Positions 53,627-64,000 of a stretch of DNA of 64,000 nucleotides are shown here, piece after piece. The translations under genes were made by a program, and so were the position numbers. The stretch is from Crambe crambe. Its lineage: Eukaryota > Porifera > Demospongiae > Poecilosclerida > Crambeidae. The DNA is taken from the NCBI GenBank assembly GCA_963924555.1, contig OZ004593.1, forward strand, positions 5,390,480 to 5,454,479, given 5' to 3'. The notes under the pieces were generated by a model, which saw only the letters and a list, made by a program, of their open reading frames with translations, had not been told where the DNA came from and made no database searches. Every line of letters starts with the position of its first letter. Position 1 is the first letter of the stretch.

Positions 53627-53916
53627 CAGGGGTGGATCCAGGAACTTGAAAAGGGGGGGGGGGGGGGGGCACGATGCCCATGTGCCCGTAAGACCACTGC
53701 CCACTGCCAGGGTTCCATTGAGGAAATTTTAATTTGGGGTTGAAGGTAGGCTACACAGCACACTATTTAGGAGGGACTGGGGCCTGGGACAATTTTGAGT
53801 TTTTGATTGCAATTTGAGAGGCAAAAACAAGACAAGACAAGTCAGTTATATGCATCAGTATTATTATGCTACTAATATTTATGAACATAATTGAAATGAG
53901 AGGGGGGCCACCCCTG
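53627..53916. mobile_element. hAT-like small element inside the P-like transposon
   Basis: The ends CAGGGGTGG and CCACCCCTG are inverted. TACAT lies directly outside both (53622-53626 and 53917-53921). It includes a 17-base G run at 53653. It lies between the two convergent genes of the transposon. No coding capacity. Confidence 0.65.
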
Positions 53917-53993
53917 TACATTTATTACATAGCTGGATGAACACACACAAACAAACATTATACGGAATAACATAGCTATACAAACAAGGCAGT

Positions 53994-55334
53994 TTATGTG
54001 TCCTTTGTTTCTGGCTTCAGAGTTTTCCTTGTACCTTTTTTGTATTTATTAACTTCAAATTGCATTGTCCAAGTTTTTGCAAATGAAAAACCACGTATAG
54101 TTACCCAAAGATGTGCAATATCTTTCAATAACTCGATACTATACTGCTCGTACTTGATGGGAATGCTGTCAGCAATACCTTCCCAGCATCTCAGAATTGC
54201 CTGATCCGACAGTACAAGTTCGCTGATAAGTGAATAAAGATTTTCTTCAGCTGCATAATTTGTTGTTTGAAGTTCTTGTCTGACAATCATTTCTATTGAC
54301 TCAATCAAATTGTATACATCCTCGTTCACATGGTAGAGACGACCACGATCGATCAGTTCAGACCACTGTGAACTGTAGTCGGATAAAGTGCATGGCAAGC
54401 CAGGCTGTTGCTCAGCTTTCATCTTCTCCAGTACATTGATGAACAGATGTCTTTTTTTCCTGCTATCGGGATTCTTTGTATTCTTCTTAGCCTTTTTTAG
54501 GAGTTTAACAGCAACATACCCTGCCATGTACCTTATGGCATTACTCTCAGTTGCTGTTAATGGTTTTAAAAATTCGCTTCTGGTGCATGCATGCATGTGG
54601 TGTCTTGCCTCAGCCTCATTTCTTATTATTTTTTTCAATATTCTGTCGAGCATCACCTGCAATGCAAGATTTTTCTCACCAAGGTATTGTGGGGGGAAAT
54701 GATGTGTGAAGTTAGACCAGGCTTGGGTTACAGGCTTGCTACATCGCACTAGATGGAATGCCGACCATATGGAGGCCTGCACAGCAGATGGTAACTTGTG
54801 TCGCTTTGCAGCAGTAATACAGCTATATACCTCTGTTAGCAGCTTGACAGCAACTGTGGTTGTATGTTCCACATCAATCTTTTTAATATGATGCAGCAGT
54901 CCACTAAGATACTGTCCTCTTGGAGACCGTCTGATGAGTTCCTCATCACAAATGGATGATGCAATTATGATGAAGAACTCAGTGTAGCCAGATCCTCCTA
55001 AAGCTGTCTCACTGATAGCAGTTGCTAGGGCCTATGATTGTATAGAAGCAAAGTCTTAACTAACTAGCTATTATGTATGTCTATAATTATCTATACAGAC
55101 TGACTCGTTAGCTATTTACAGTTACAAAACAAGCATTCTTACATCATGTCTCTTTGGAACTGTTGAAACTTCCTCACTCTTAGATAAACTTTCATCACTT
55201 TCAGATAAGCTTTCATCACTTTCACTGGAAATTTCACTTTCACTGGAACTTTCATATACACCCTCACTCTCACTTGCACGGTCTGAAATGCTGCATGTGG
55301 TATCTTCCATTGCAGTATCCATGCAGGTAGCCAT
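53994..55334 (-). CDS. Second protein of the P-like transposon, function unknown
   Basis: Two exons on the minus strand, 55334-55143 and 55031-53994, joined in phase 0, giving 409 residues. Exon 1 encodes an acidic Ser/Glu/Asp-rich N-terminus with repeated SESDES motifs. Exon 2 encodes a mostly helical-looking protein with the blocks SNAIRYMAGYVAVKLLKKAK and LSDYSSQWSELIDRGRLYHV. No catalytic motif is recognised. It lies within the terminal repeats of the element and converges with the transposase, so it probably belongs to the transposon. It may be an accessory or DNA-binding factor, but that is a guess. The frame is fully open, suggesting recent activity. Confidence 0.75.
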
Positions 55335-55486
55335 CCTGAATTGCTGCAGAAAAATCTGTTTCTAGGGAGCTACCGCGCACGTTCTTATAACGCCCGTATA
55401 ACAAGCGTTGCACTGATTGCATCGGCGATTTTTTAATATACGGAAACGTTTCACATCCACGGCAGTACTATATTATCTATGGGTCC

Positions 55487-58400
55487 ACGATAAACTTTTG
55501 CGCACGAAGTCAAAAATGCGCATGCGCGCTTGATTGATTGGGCTCCCTTGGCCATGCAGACGATCTGAGAGGCGTGGCTCAAAACTTAGATATCTTGGAA
55601 CAAGAAGCCTCTATTGTAAGGCAGTTCACAGTTGATAATGGCCTCCGACTGAATGAAGATAAACTGGAGCTTCAAGAGTTCTCCATACGTAGACCTCAGC
55701 CAAGTACTATGTCCATAGGTGAGACAACCATTGCATCTGCGAGTTCTTCTACCTGCCTGGGTGTAAAGTGGTCACATGACCTCTCTCCAACAGAGTCAAT
55801 TAATCACAACATTGCTAAGGCACGACAAGCCTTCTTCGCCCACCGAGCTAATGGCATAGCTTATGGTGAGCAGAACCCGCTCTCGTCCAGTGAACTATTC
55901 GAGGTCTGTGTCTTACCTGTCTGTCTGTATGGCTCAGAAAACTGGATTTTAACAGAGCCAATGATCTCATCGCTGGATCAGTTCCAAGGTGAACTCGGCA
56001 AGAAAATCCTAAACCTTCCAAAACATCACTCCAATCTCATCCCACTAGTTGCACTCCAGTGGCCTACTATGAGACTTCGTATCCTTCACCGCAAGATCAG
56101 TTTCCTCTGGCGTCTCCTACACCCCAAAAAGGTGTCCATCAGTGTGGAGGTATTCAACTGTCTGAGGGAGAAAGATTCTGAGCCACTAGTGATTCAGCAG
56201 TGCAAGTTCCTGGAGCAGGTTTATAAGACCAATCTGACAAGTTATTTTGCAGCAAGAAGAGAATTTTGAAAATCATCTCACCCTGAGAGCAGTTAAAGAC
56301 AAACTCCAGGCTGCTGATCGTGACTACATTTGGTCCCTAGTGTCTTCACGTGAGAACCTTGCTGCTCTCTCCCGTGATATTAGTTGGATGAGACTATGGG
56401 ATGAGGCCAGGGAGCAAGGTATTCGAGGCGCCAGGGCAATTGCCACAGTCCTTCGCGTTATCACCATCCCAGTGTTCACAGATGACTTTGCCTGTCCTGT
56501 GTGCGGGCACAAGTACGGCAGGAGCAACCTTCCTGCGGACCACATCACCAAGGTTCACCTCGGCTGCGAACTCAAGCACCTGCTGCACCTTCTCACAACT
56601 CCTTGCGAGGAAACCTTTGAAAAGGCACTATCACTTAGAACAATATTGCACACAACTCTATAGCAAGTTATTGTATCATGTCACATCATAAGCCTGGTTA
56701 TTTCATATTATGTTCTCTCTGTATGTATCCCTTGCGGGCTTTACAATGAAATTTTGAAATTTTGAAATTCGAAATTCAAAGATCTGGGACACAGCCCTGG
56801 ACTTTGGCCAAAGAGGTACCAAGGCAATACAGTCACTATTCAAAGAAATTACCAGACCTGTGTTTTGGCAGCATCCCATGCAGCCTATGCGAGTCTACTA
56901 CCCTATGTGAATGAACACATCCAAGGACAAGAGATGACCAAGGAAGATATCGAAAAGACCCTTCCTGGACCTTGCACCTATCATTGCACTGTTTTCCACC
57001 ACACCCACCTGACGGGGGCAGTTTTCTCATTTTATCAACATTATGATAATAATAATTTCAATAAATAAATTACAATAGAAATTTATTCCCACCTTGCACG
57101 TGACTCCTGAGTACTTGACCAAGGAAGATATCAAAAAGACCCTTCCTGGACCTTCAGAGTCTAGGGTAGATCACTAAGTGAATGATAGGGTACATATGTT
57201 GTGTGCTGCAACATAATTATAACAAATCTATATACAGCATGTATATATACTGTATGCAGTAGCTATATGGTTTGCTCAGATCGTAGACTTCTACTTATTT
57301 TTGATTGCGGAAGAATGCAATAAGAAACTTGAAAATAGTGTCTACTGTGTGTCAACTTTTTTTTATACAAGCTCCTACTTGGATGTTCTGAAGTTGAATC
57401 TTGGATTAAAGTAATTGATAAGATAGGTAACTTAAAACTAATAATTATAGGTGGATATAGCACAGTACAAGAAATTTATCATACCAATATTTTTGGGGTG
57501 TCATTGGACTCTCAATTTTGAGAAGTAGCTATGAGATCAGATAATGATTCATTATTGGGTGACAACATGAAATGCTTACAAAATGTGCAGTAAGTCAAGT
57601 AGCTATATAGCTACTCTGTCTATACCACTAGAGGATAATATTTATGTCCACACAGCAAATATTAAATATATCATGACTAAACATCCTAGCTCAAAATGGA
57701 GATTGTTCTGCTAAAGTGAGTTAAGCTAGCTGGTTGTATGTGTGGAGATCAGTACAGTGTGTTGCCATTAGCCAGTATAGCTATAGCTATAGCTATTATG
57801 GAACTATACTTTTATTTTTCAAACATGGCCATGATTGTGGAGTATTTTTGTGCTTAGTAAGTGTTACTAATAGTACAAGCTCTAGCTATAATTATGCATA
57901 ATTACTGTTATGATAATAGTATGCACGCTACCAGGCTCTAAACTGGCCATTCACCTTCTCTCAGGTGGGTTGATTTAATAACCATATACTCAGATTACTA
58001 TTGTTATGGTCTCATTAATTTTATCTCATACAGAATGATATTCATTTGAAAAGGAAACAGATACAATTAGAAATTGCAAGATTTTGATTTAATAATAATA
58101 TTAACTAGTTCAGCAAGTGTGTGACTGTAGCTAGCTACGTAGGCTAAGTGTCACAGAAGCAACTTTATTAGTGGTCCATGGTCTGTGATTTTGTCAGCCC
58201 CACCTGGCCTGTGGCAATTCCAAGTTTGAATAAGCCGCAGGAGCACAAACAGGTAGGAGTGAAATAAAAATGAGAAAACTGCCCTGTCAGGTGGGTGTGG
58301 TGGAAAACAGTGCAATGATAGGTGCAAGGTCCAGGAAGGGTCTTTTCGATATCTTCCTTGGTCATTTCTTGTCCTTGGATGTGTTCATTCACATAGGGTA

Positions 58401-58572
58401 GTAGACTTGCATAGGCTGCATGGGATGCTGCCAAAACACAGGTCTGGTAATTTCTTTGAATAGTGACTGTATTGCCTTGGTACCTCTTTGGCCAAAGTCC
58501 AGGGCTGTGTCCCAGATCTTTGCAATCAAGCGTGCATGCGCACTTTTGACTTCGTGCGCAAAAGTTTATCGT
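55487..58572. mobile_element. Fold-back element inserted in the right terminal repeat of the P-like transposon
   Basis: Arms are 55487-55536 plus 56775-57034 on the left, and 58264-58572 on the right. They are about 310 bases and nearly exact inverted copies, starting ACGATAAACTTTTGCGCACG at the left edge. GGTCC lies just outside each edge (55482-55486 and 58573-58577), consistent with a 5-bp target duplication. Each arm contains an open stretch encoding ..LPYVNEHIQGQEMTKEDIEK.., with no family recognised. The central 1.2 kb (57035-58263) shows no coding sequence. The left arm is split by a LINE fragment. Confidence 0.8.
55537..56776 (+). pseudogene. 5'-truncated, frameshifted non-LTR retrotransposon (LINE)
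   Basis: Begins inside the reverse transcriptase domain, at a HADD motif matching the catalytic YADD, and continues through the typical C-terminal part (ILNLPKHHSNLIPLVALQWP.., FLWRLLHPKK..). A frameshift near 56250 is followed by a zinc-knuckle-like CPVCGHKYGRSNLPADHITK then VHLGC. The 3' end has short GAAATTTT-type repeats instead of a poly-A tail. It interrupts the left arm of the fold-back element at ..CTTGATTG / CAAAGATC... The 5' truncation is typical of LINE insertion. Confidence 0.85.
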
Positions 58573-58780
58573 GGTCCGGTGGTCCGGTCCGGTCCGTGTT
58601 TTAGTCAGACCCCATTGCATGACTTCAGAACACGTGTCGGGTTGAGTCAAGATCATTTTTTATTCAAACATGGATATTTGCTGCCTCATTGATTGCAGAA
58701 AAGAAGATCTCAGTGTTTTTGCAGTTTTACAGCACTTTAAGGACCATTCTAGTACTTTGAAGCCCACTTATCTAACTTAT

Positions 58781-59095
58781 TTAGACTATAGCCAATCACT
58801 GGAGTTGTTTAACTTACTTCAACACGCACTTGGAAACAATAACCATGGTTTTTAAATGCAACAAACATGAATCAGAGCGCACCTAGAAACAATAACCGTG
58901 GCCGGCCGGCCACCGCGATATGCGTTGCTAGAATTGGACCAATTGGAATGACCATCTTTACCGGGTTTACCTAGGGCAAGTGAATTCTAAGTGCTATAAG
59001 GCATGATTCTAAGTGCCATAAGGCGTGATTCTAAGTGAATAGAATTCACCAAATGGACCAATCAGATTCCTTGATTGTGACTAGCTATAGTCTAA
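58781..59095. mobile_element. Small inverted-repeat element (copy 2)
   Basis: Same ends and interior as 28361-28645 (TTAGACTATAGCCAATCACT to AGCTATAGTCTAA), with two small insertions (GGCCGGCC and CCGGGTTTACCTAGGGCAAG). It lies just right of the P-like transposon. With the fragment at 49886-49972, it suggests the transposon landed in or beside a composite repeat like the one at 28.2-28.6 kb. Confidence 0.8.
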
Positions 59096-59412
59096 AAGCT
59101 TGTATGATAGAGCCATGAGGGTTACCACACATGATACTGACTTAGTTAAGGAACAAGTGCATCTTAGGAAAAATTTTGTAAAGAATGGTTATTTCTATCT
59201 GCAACTTTGAATCACATAACACCAAAACCTAGAGATGATAATAGTACGTAATAGGAAAGAAAGATAAAAACAAGTAGTTATTCGTTAAAGGCCTTAGTGA
59301 AGACATTAGAAGGGTTTGTAGAAGATTTGATATTGTTTTTAGATCAGGAATGAATTTAAGATCTAAGGTTAAGGATAAGTTGCCATCAGACCAAAATTCT
59401 AATGTTTACAGG

Positions 59413-59775
59413 GCATGGAACGAGTAAGAACCTTTATGAGCAGTCGTACTACAAAGTGTGAGGAAGAGCCATGCTTCCCATCAGATGGATGGCATCTGAG
59501 AGCTTCTTTGGGCATTTCTCAGAGAAGACTGACGTGTGGTCGTATCATGTGGGAGATATTTACGCTCTGCAAGTGTCAACCGTACGAGGAGATGGAAGAT
59601 CAGGAGATCATTCAGGATGCTATTAAGGGGTATGGCTACTGAAAGGCCAGAGGTGTGCCCTGAGGACGTTTATAGTGTGATGCTTCGATGCTGGGAGTAT
59701 AAGATACAGGAGCGTGCATGCTTCAATGAAGTGTTCAACTCATCAGCAACTATCCATCATAAGAATACCTCATGC
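59413..59775 (+). pseudogene. Kinase-domain fragment, copy of the 3' end of receptor D
   Basis: Matches 41716-42074 of receptor D from SKNLY through the C-terminal lobe. It has a stop in the activation loop (after YYKV), loses about 11 bases after DVWSY, and has a further deletion after AIKG. Everything upstream (Gly loop, HRDL, DFG) is missing. The following 3' flank (GTTCAAAGGTTAAAAG, then TATTGCGCATGCGCAATA) also matches receptor D's flank. It marks the left edge of the second duplicated block. Confidence 0.95.
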
Positions 59776-59913
59776 TTGCTTTTGTTTTCAGCTGCTAATT
59801 ACAGCATGTATGCTGTGCCTAATTAATAAAGTTCAAAGGTTAAAAGCTGTATTGCGCATGCGCAATATTTTTGTATGTCCCTGCATGCTATTGAAGAAAT
59901 AGATCGACCGACC

Positions 59914-59924
59914 ATGGCTACGAA
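59914..59924 (+). pseudogene. Orphan first exon of an E-type receptor
   Basis: ATGGCTACGAA followed by donor GTAAGCATTAGC repeats receptor E's first exon (42271-42281) and its flanks. The rest of an E copy is missing: sequence jumps from the equivalent of about 42330 to about 44510. Eleven bases alone would mean nothing, but the matching flanks make the origin clear. Confidence 0.8.
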
Positions 59925-60191
59925 GTAAGCATTAGCTAGCTAGCAGAGAAGGATATGCTATAATGGATGAGATGAATGCTTGGTTCCCAGGTAGCCAGTT
60001 TCTCATGCAATTATACCCAAATTGCATTCAAAAGCATGTGATTACCTATACTATTTTTTCCCATTTGATTCCCGGGCCCCCAGTCAATTATTTTAGGGTG
60101 TGGCTTATGCAGTAGCAGCACTGTTGCAGCACTATCTCTTAGCAAGCCTAAAACTTGACCGACAGACTGTGACACGCATAGCTTCTTCAAG

Positions 60192-60711
60192 ATGCCAACA
60201 GATCATGAGGTAAGATAATAACTAAGTCTACAAGTCAAGATTATTAAGTAGGATGCTGGGCTGACACTCTCTAGCTAATGATTGGTGGGTGTTGCATAGG
60301 CATAATTTTGGTCAGGGGGGCAGTAGCTAGGCTATATAGTGCAGGAAGTGTGCCATCTAGGGGAGTCCGGGGGCATGCTCCCCCGGGAAAATTTTGACTT
60401 TTAAATCCCCTTAGATTGCATGTGGTGCAATCCGAGAGGCAAATCTGGGTTTACATCACTAATAATATTTATAAACTTTGGTTTGTGCATGTGATGATGA
60501 ATTTTTGGGGGGAAGTTGGGAAGTTTTGTGTAGAAGCTTCTACCCTATTGATAATTAGCTAGCTATGTTAATATTATTAAAACTTTCCAAAATAATGTAA
60601 ACATCTCTTTTGCAGTTCAATAATGTATTCTTGGGAAGTTAACAAGTTATGTCAGTAACACCAGAAGAGTGAATTTCACTTCATGTCTGGAAGTATTAAT
60701 GGGATGTTTAA

Positions 60712-60752
<41 letters not shown>

Positions 60753-61604
60753 TCCCCCACCCCTGGTTCCTATGCCTATGTGTTGTGAGCATTTAGCTAA
60801 TAGTAATCATGAGTTAGCTGCCACAGCAAGCACACTCATGTGAAGTTATCAGGCAAAATTCATAGCTATAGTATAAAATGACAGTTTGGGGTAACTCCGA
60901 ACACTACTAGTAGAAATCTCTGATAGAGCTACGTAGCTAGCAAGCCAACATGAATAATTTTAGAGAGAGGTGACTTTGGTTTGTCTGATACACATGCACT
61001 TTTTTCCTGCAATCTCTTGATGTTCAACCAGTGCCTGCTTGAAATGCATGAGATTGTGACGTAAAGTTTCAGTTCGACAATTGTAGATTTCGGGGCACGA
61101 TGCAGTCCAGAACAGTGGAAGAAGAGTTTAGCTAACCATGCGTTTAAACAAATAGCAGTTATACGTAGTTACTACAGGTATGAAGACTGCCTCTCAATCT
61201 TTGCAGTTTCTGAAAAAAAGTCAAAAGTCCGAAGTTACCCCATGTCCAGAGATACCCCTGCCTACCTTAAATGTACTAACTACATAACTCCAAACGCTAG
61301 TTAATGTTTATTTTGCATGCAGCATTGGAATTTCGTTATTTTGTGATGAGAAGCAGGAAATTTAATTGGTATGGCCAAAAACTGCCATGTTAGGAACAGT
61401 TAAACACAGTAGCTAACTTGGTAGCTATAGCAAGAAGATATTTGGATTGATTGCTTCCTTAAATTGACGCAGAAGCAGCAATAGTATCGTATTATATTGT
61501 ATTGTATAACAGATGACAACTGAAGGCAGATTGAAACATATGGCTCGATACACATGAATTAAGCTGGAGGCCTTGACGTCACTTGACCCTTAGGGCGAGT
61601 AGTA

Positions 61605-61669
<65 letters not shown>

Positions 61670-64000
61670 GCAAAATGCAAATCATCTAGCTGTCGCTGAG
61701 CAGTCACACACACCTGGTCAAGTCAGGATGCCTGTGCGCACTAAGCAGGCACTATGAGCCAGTGGGAGAACTGGCTATCTCTTTTCAGCAAGTGGTGTGG
61801 GCACCTGAAGTCCCAACTGATATTTTTGGAAATTCCAGGTACCCATTTTCAGCTGGATGGACTGGTGGTATGGTAATGCTGGTGAATTGAAAAGGATGAA
61901 TAAACACTAGATGTCACTGGTGGGACTCGAACTCATGGTCTCCCGCTTACAAGCTCAGTACAAACCACTTAACTGCCAGTGATTCCACACACACGCATGC
62001 ACGCACGCACTGTGTAATATACACACACAATATTCCAACAATGCTGCAATCTTTTTTTTTTCTAGTGAGAATTACAATGGAACCTCCAAATAGTGGACAC
62101 ACATGTGACCCATCCTTTTCTCCTTTGAAGAGAGCCTCTTTTGGAGTATTTTAGATTGTTCTTTGTTGAGAGCTTATTGAAGTTACCACTGTATTCCTAT
62201 TTGTGATCAGGGATTCTGTCACAACTGTGGGCTGGCAGGCCTGGGAGGAAAACTAGAAACTCAGAAACAGAGGACTTTTCAATCTTGTACTTGCCACATA
62301 AAAATCTTTCTAGTAGTACTACACTACAGCCAACTGAATATACACATGCACATGCATGAAGTTCTAGTAGCCCTCAATTGGTCTGTGCTTCACACAAGAA
62401 ACTAGAGCTCATAGAGTTCAATGCCCCACTGTAAAGTGTCTGGTTGAAGCATTAATATTACTAGGGAGGGCACTAGCCTACGTCGTTCAGCTCCCAATTT
62501 GGTAAGGATCATTAACTTTAATGCATAATTAATATGTACACTTAAGACTATCATTGCACATGCAATCTACATCTGGCTCTGGCAGGATAGCCAGCAAGAA
62601 AAACATGCATTCAAGCCACCAAGAAAGCGTTCTTTATACTATCAGCATTATGGCTTCTAGAAAATGTTGAATAAAGTAGTTAGCTATTACAAGTCTTCAT
62701 CAAAATTTTCTACCACAGACATACGTATAGCGAATCCAACCGATTGCTTAACCCCTTGCTGCACATGTGCAGCGGAGCAAATATGTAGTGGTATACAGTA
62801 ACTGGGACCCTATACCTTTCCAAGACCAAAAGAATTATAGATCACACCCAAGGGCCCAATAGATGTCCATGCTTAGCATTATTATTATTATTTGAATATT
62901 ATTAGGGGTACAATTTCAAAGCAGCACTCGTTTTGAGTATCTTCATTCCTCTTATCTCATCTCAAGGTATGCACTTAAAGTATAGCTAAGCTTGATAACA
63001 GATACACAATACTTTAATTAATACCATGATGTAATCCAGTAGCCTATCCTGAACGCTACACATTTCTTACTGGTACGTACATCAGTGAATGGATCATCTC
63101 CTACTGGAAATTGTTCTAGACTGCAGAATGATAACACAATGACAACCTGTTTTCAACCGCCAAACTCTGGTGTTCTGTTTAATGGGCATGTCCCCACACT
63201 CACTGGACTAGATGGTGACATGTGGGCAAGTCAACTACTCACTATAAACACAGTGGAATCCTTGACTAATATCATCTTTGATTTCACTGATACACCAGGC
63301 TATGTTGGGATACAGAGAGTTGAGGTGGTGATGTTCAACTGTCCACAGTGGGGGATTGCATCTACTACCATTATCCTCACAGGGGCCACTGCTAGAGGTC
63401 AGGTCTTCAACTCTTTTGCTTCAACCTCTATTAGTTCCCTCACCTCCTGTGAGTCTCTTGTGAGAGTGTGTTTATCAGCCTTCGTTTCTCTACCACTAAT
63501 TGGTCTACAATTCATTGACCAGGACTCTGACTGGGTGCACTTTGCCAAGGTGACCTTCTATGATAGAAATTCCATCTGTCCACCAAATATCATCCTTGAT
63601 CCACCTACGACACCACCACCAGATTCAACAACCACCTCGAATAGGCATGGTTAGGGTGAGATTTCAGCCTCATTATCCTCATTGTGACCATAATTCAGCT
63701 AGCCTATGACCCTATGTCTGCTAGCTATGTGAGTACAAACTGTGCAGGTGTGCATACATATACCTGCCTTGTTTGCTTCATTTATAATGTTAGCTAATAT
63801 AATGGTTGTAGCTATTCCCTATTTAAAAATCTATTTATGAGGACTGTCACTAATTCTTTATATACTCTGTAGACTCTGTCACTACCACAAGTTCTCCCCT
63901 GTCTGAAGTCTGTGAATGTTCCATCTTGTCAGCTGTCATTGCAGTCATTGTCACAGCTCTACTGGCCACAGTCATCTTTGTGGTGGTGCAGGTTGTCATC
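60192..64000 (+). CDS. Receptor G: third short receptor, incomplete at window end
   Basis: Exon 1 is 60192-60209 (M-P-T-D-H-E). Exon 2 is 62906-62966 (signal peptide FKAALVLSIFIPLISS). Exon 3 starts at 63086, which is the acceptor that keeps frame: the upstream acceptor used as an alternative in F would be out of frame here because of a 4-base insertion (GTAC) near 63075. The ectodomain has the same Cys pattern as F and ends DSDWVHFAKVTFYD. The donor seen in F (AATAGTAAGTG) is missing, with about 12 bases deleted, so exon 3 reads into a stop (..SNRHG) near 63652. The membrane exon remains downstream (acceptor at 63871-63872), still open to the window edge. G may make a secreted form, use another donor, or be dying. 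Confidence 0.7.
60714..60749 (+). repeat. Poly-C run of 36 bases
   Basis: Uninterrupted C run followed by TCCTCCCCCACCCC. The flank AGGCCCC..CCTGGTTCCTATGCCTATG also occurs, without the run, near 46320 in the F block. Confidence 0.95.
60840..61270. mobile_element. Left-truncated copy of the TTAA element
   Basis: Matches 46710-47118, including the right end CCTACCTTAA, but the left end and its TTAA are missing. Confidence 0.75.
61669..61989 (-). mobile_element. Probable tRNA-derived SINE insertion
   Basis: About 320 bases present only in the G block. The F block reads straight through its CA repeat at the same place (47247-47280), and CA repeats bracket the insert. The minus-strand 5' end (61982-61914) is tRNA-like: 7-base acceptor halves TCACTGG and CCAGTGA pair exactly, with a B-box match GAGTTCGAGTCC and a weaker A-box TGGC..AGTGG. 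The anticodon and T stems do not pair well, so it is not a working tRNA. The remaining body is unrecognised. Confidence 0.7.

Larger units (their letters stand above)
50078..58613. mobile_element. P-superfamily DNA transposon, apparently intact, with nested insertions
   Basis: Inverted terminal repeats of about 76 bases: left 50078-50153 (GGTCTGACTAAAACACGG.. to ..GTACTGCCGTGG..GTGAAACG). The right end is split into 55447-55481 and 58573-58613 by a later insertion. An 8-bp target duplication, ATTGCATG, lies at 50070-50077 and 58614-58621, the length expected for P elements. It carries a six-exon transposase (50817-53559), a hAT-like small insert (53627-53916), a second gene on the minus strand (55334-53994), and a fold-back element plus LINE fragment inside the right terminal repeat. 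Without the insertions it would be about 5.4 kb. Confidence 0.9.
60210..62905 (+). other. First intron of receptor G
   Basis: Parallels 44710-48192 with losses. It holds a 36-base C run (60714-60749), a left-truncated TTAA element (60840-61270), an expanded CA repeat (61605-61667) and a tRNA-like insertion (61669-61989). No protein-like frame. Confidence 0.6.

Noticed and set aside
58168..58656. Minus-strand 162-codon frame as a host gene
   Set aside because: It lies in the right arm of the fold-back element and runs into the P-like terminal repeat. The same stretch occurs inverted at 56775-57034.
61914..61982. Functional tRNA gene
   Set aside because: The acceptor stem pairs, but the anticodon and T stems do not. 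It reads as a tRNA-derived SINE head.

Overview
This 64-kb window looks like nuclear DNA of a demosponge, with Amphimedon queenslandica or a close relative as the best guess. The signs are spliced genes with GT-AG introns, frequent GCTAGC-rich AT-rich spacers, lineage-type receptor tyrosine kinases with DDR-like kinase domains behind Ig domains, and a dense load of small inverted-repeat DNA transposons. No prokaryotic features, CRISPR arrays or rRNA were seen.

Left part (1-17 kb): a tandemly duplicated unit made of deoxyhypusine synthase (DHPS) plus a receptor gene. The intact DHPS gene (8 exons, minus strand, 17050-11735) lies head-to-head with receptor C and tail-to-tail with receptor B. 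Decayed 3' pieces of DHPS lie at 172-267, 869-939 and about 6247-6731. Receptors A (3914-5945) and B (9461-11444) keep the ectodomain of receptor C (an N-terminal jelly-roll-like domain, two Ig domains and a membrane segment). They lack a kinase and end in a short tyrosine-rich tail. A fourth, broken copy (586-868) is fused to a DHPS remnant.

Middle (17-42 kb): receptor C (first exon ending at 17254, coding 29022-32383) and receptor D (coding from 37760, or from 32710 through a one-codon exon, to 42074) are complete receptor tyrosine kinases. The roughly 11.8-kb first intron of C and the roughly 5-kb first intron of D carry no recognisable genes. They hold inverted-repeat elements, a minisatellite and a perfect 32-bp hairpin.

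Right part (42-64 kb): three kinase-less single-pass receptors of a second family (E, F, G). They start in tiny exons and carry one jelly-roll-like domain. E carries two offsetting frameshifts, F is intact, and G runs off the window and has lost its normal splice donor before the membrane exon. A kinase pseudogene (59413-59775) and an orphan E-type first exon (59914) show that the block [3' end of D + E + F] was duplicated to give [pseudo-kinase + E relic + G].

Between F and G sits an apparently intact P-superfamily transposon (50078-58613) with an 8-bp target duplication, a six-exon transposase of 799 codons and a second gene on the opposite strand. A 3.1-kb fold-back element is inserted in its right terminal repeat, and that element is itself split by a LINE fragment. 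The receptors could form a signalling set in which kinase-bearing and kinase-less members share ectodomain types and YxxP-type tail motifs. This last point is inference.
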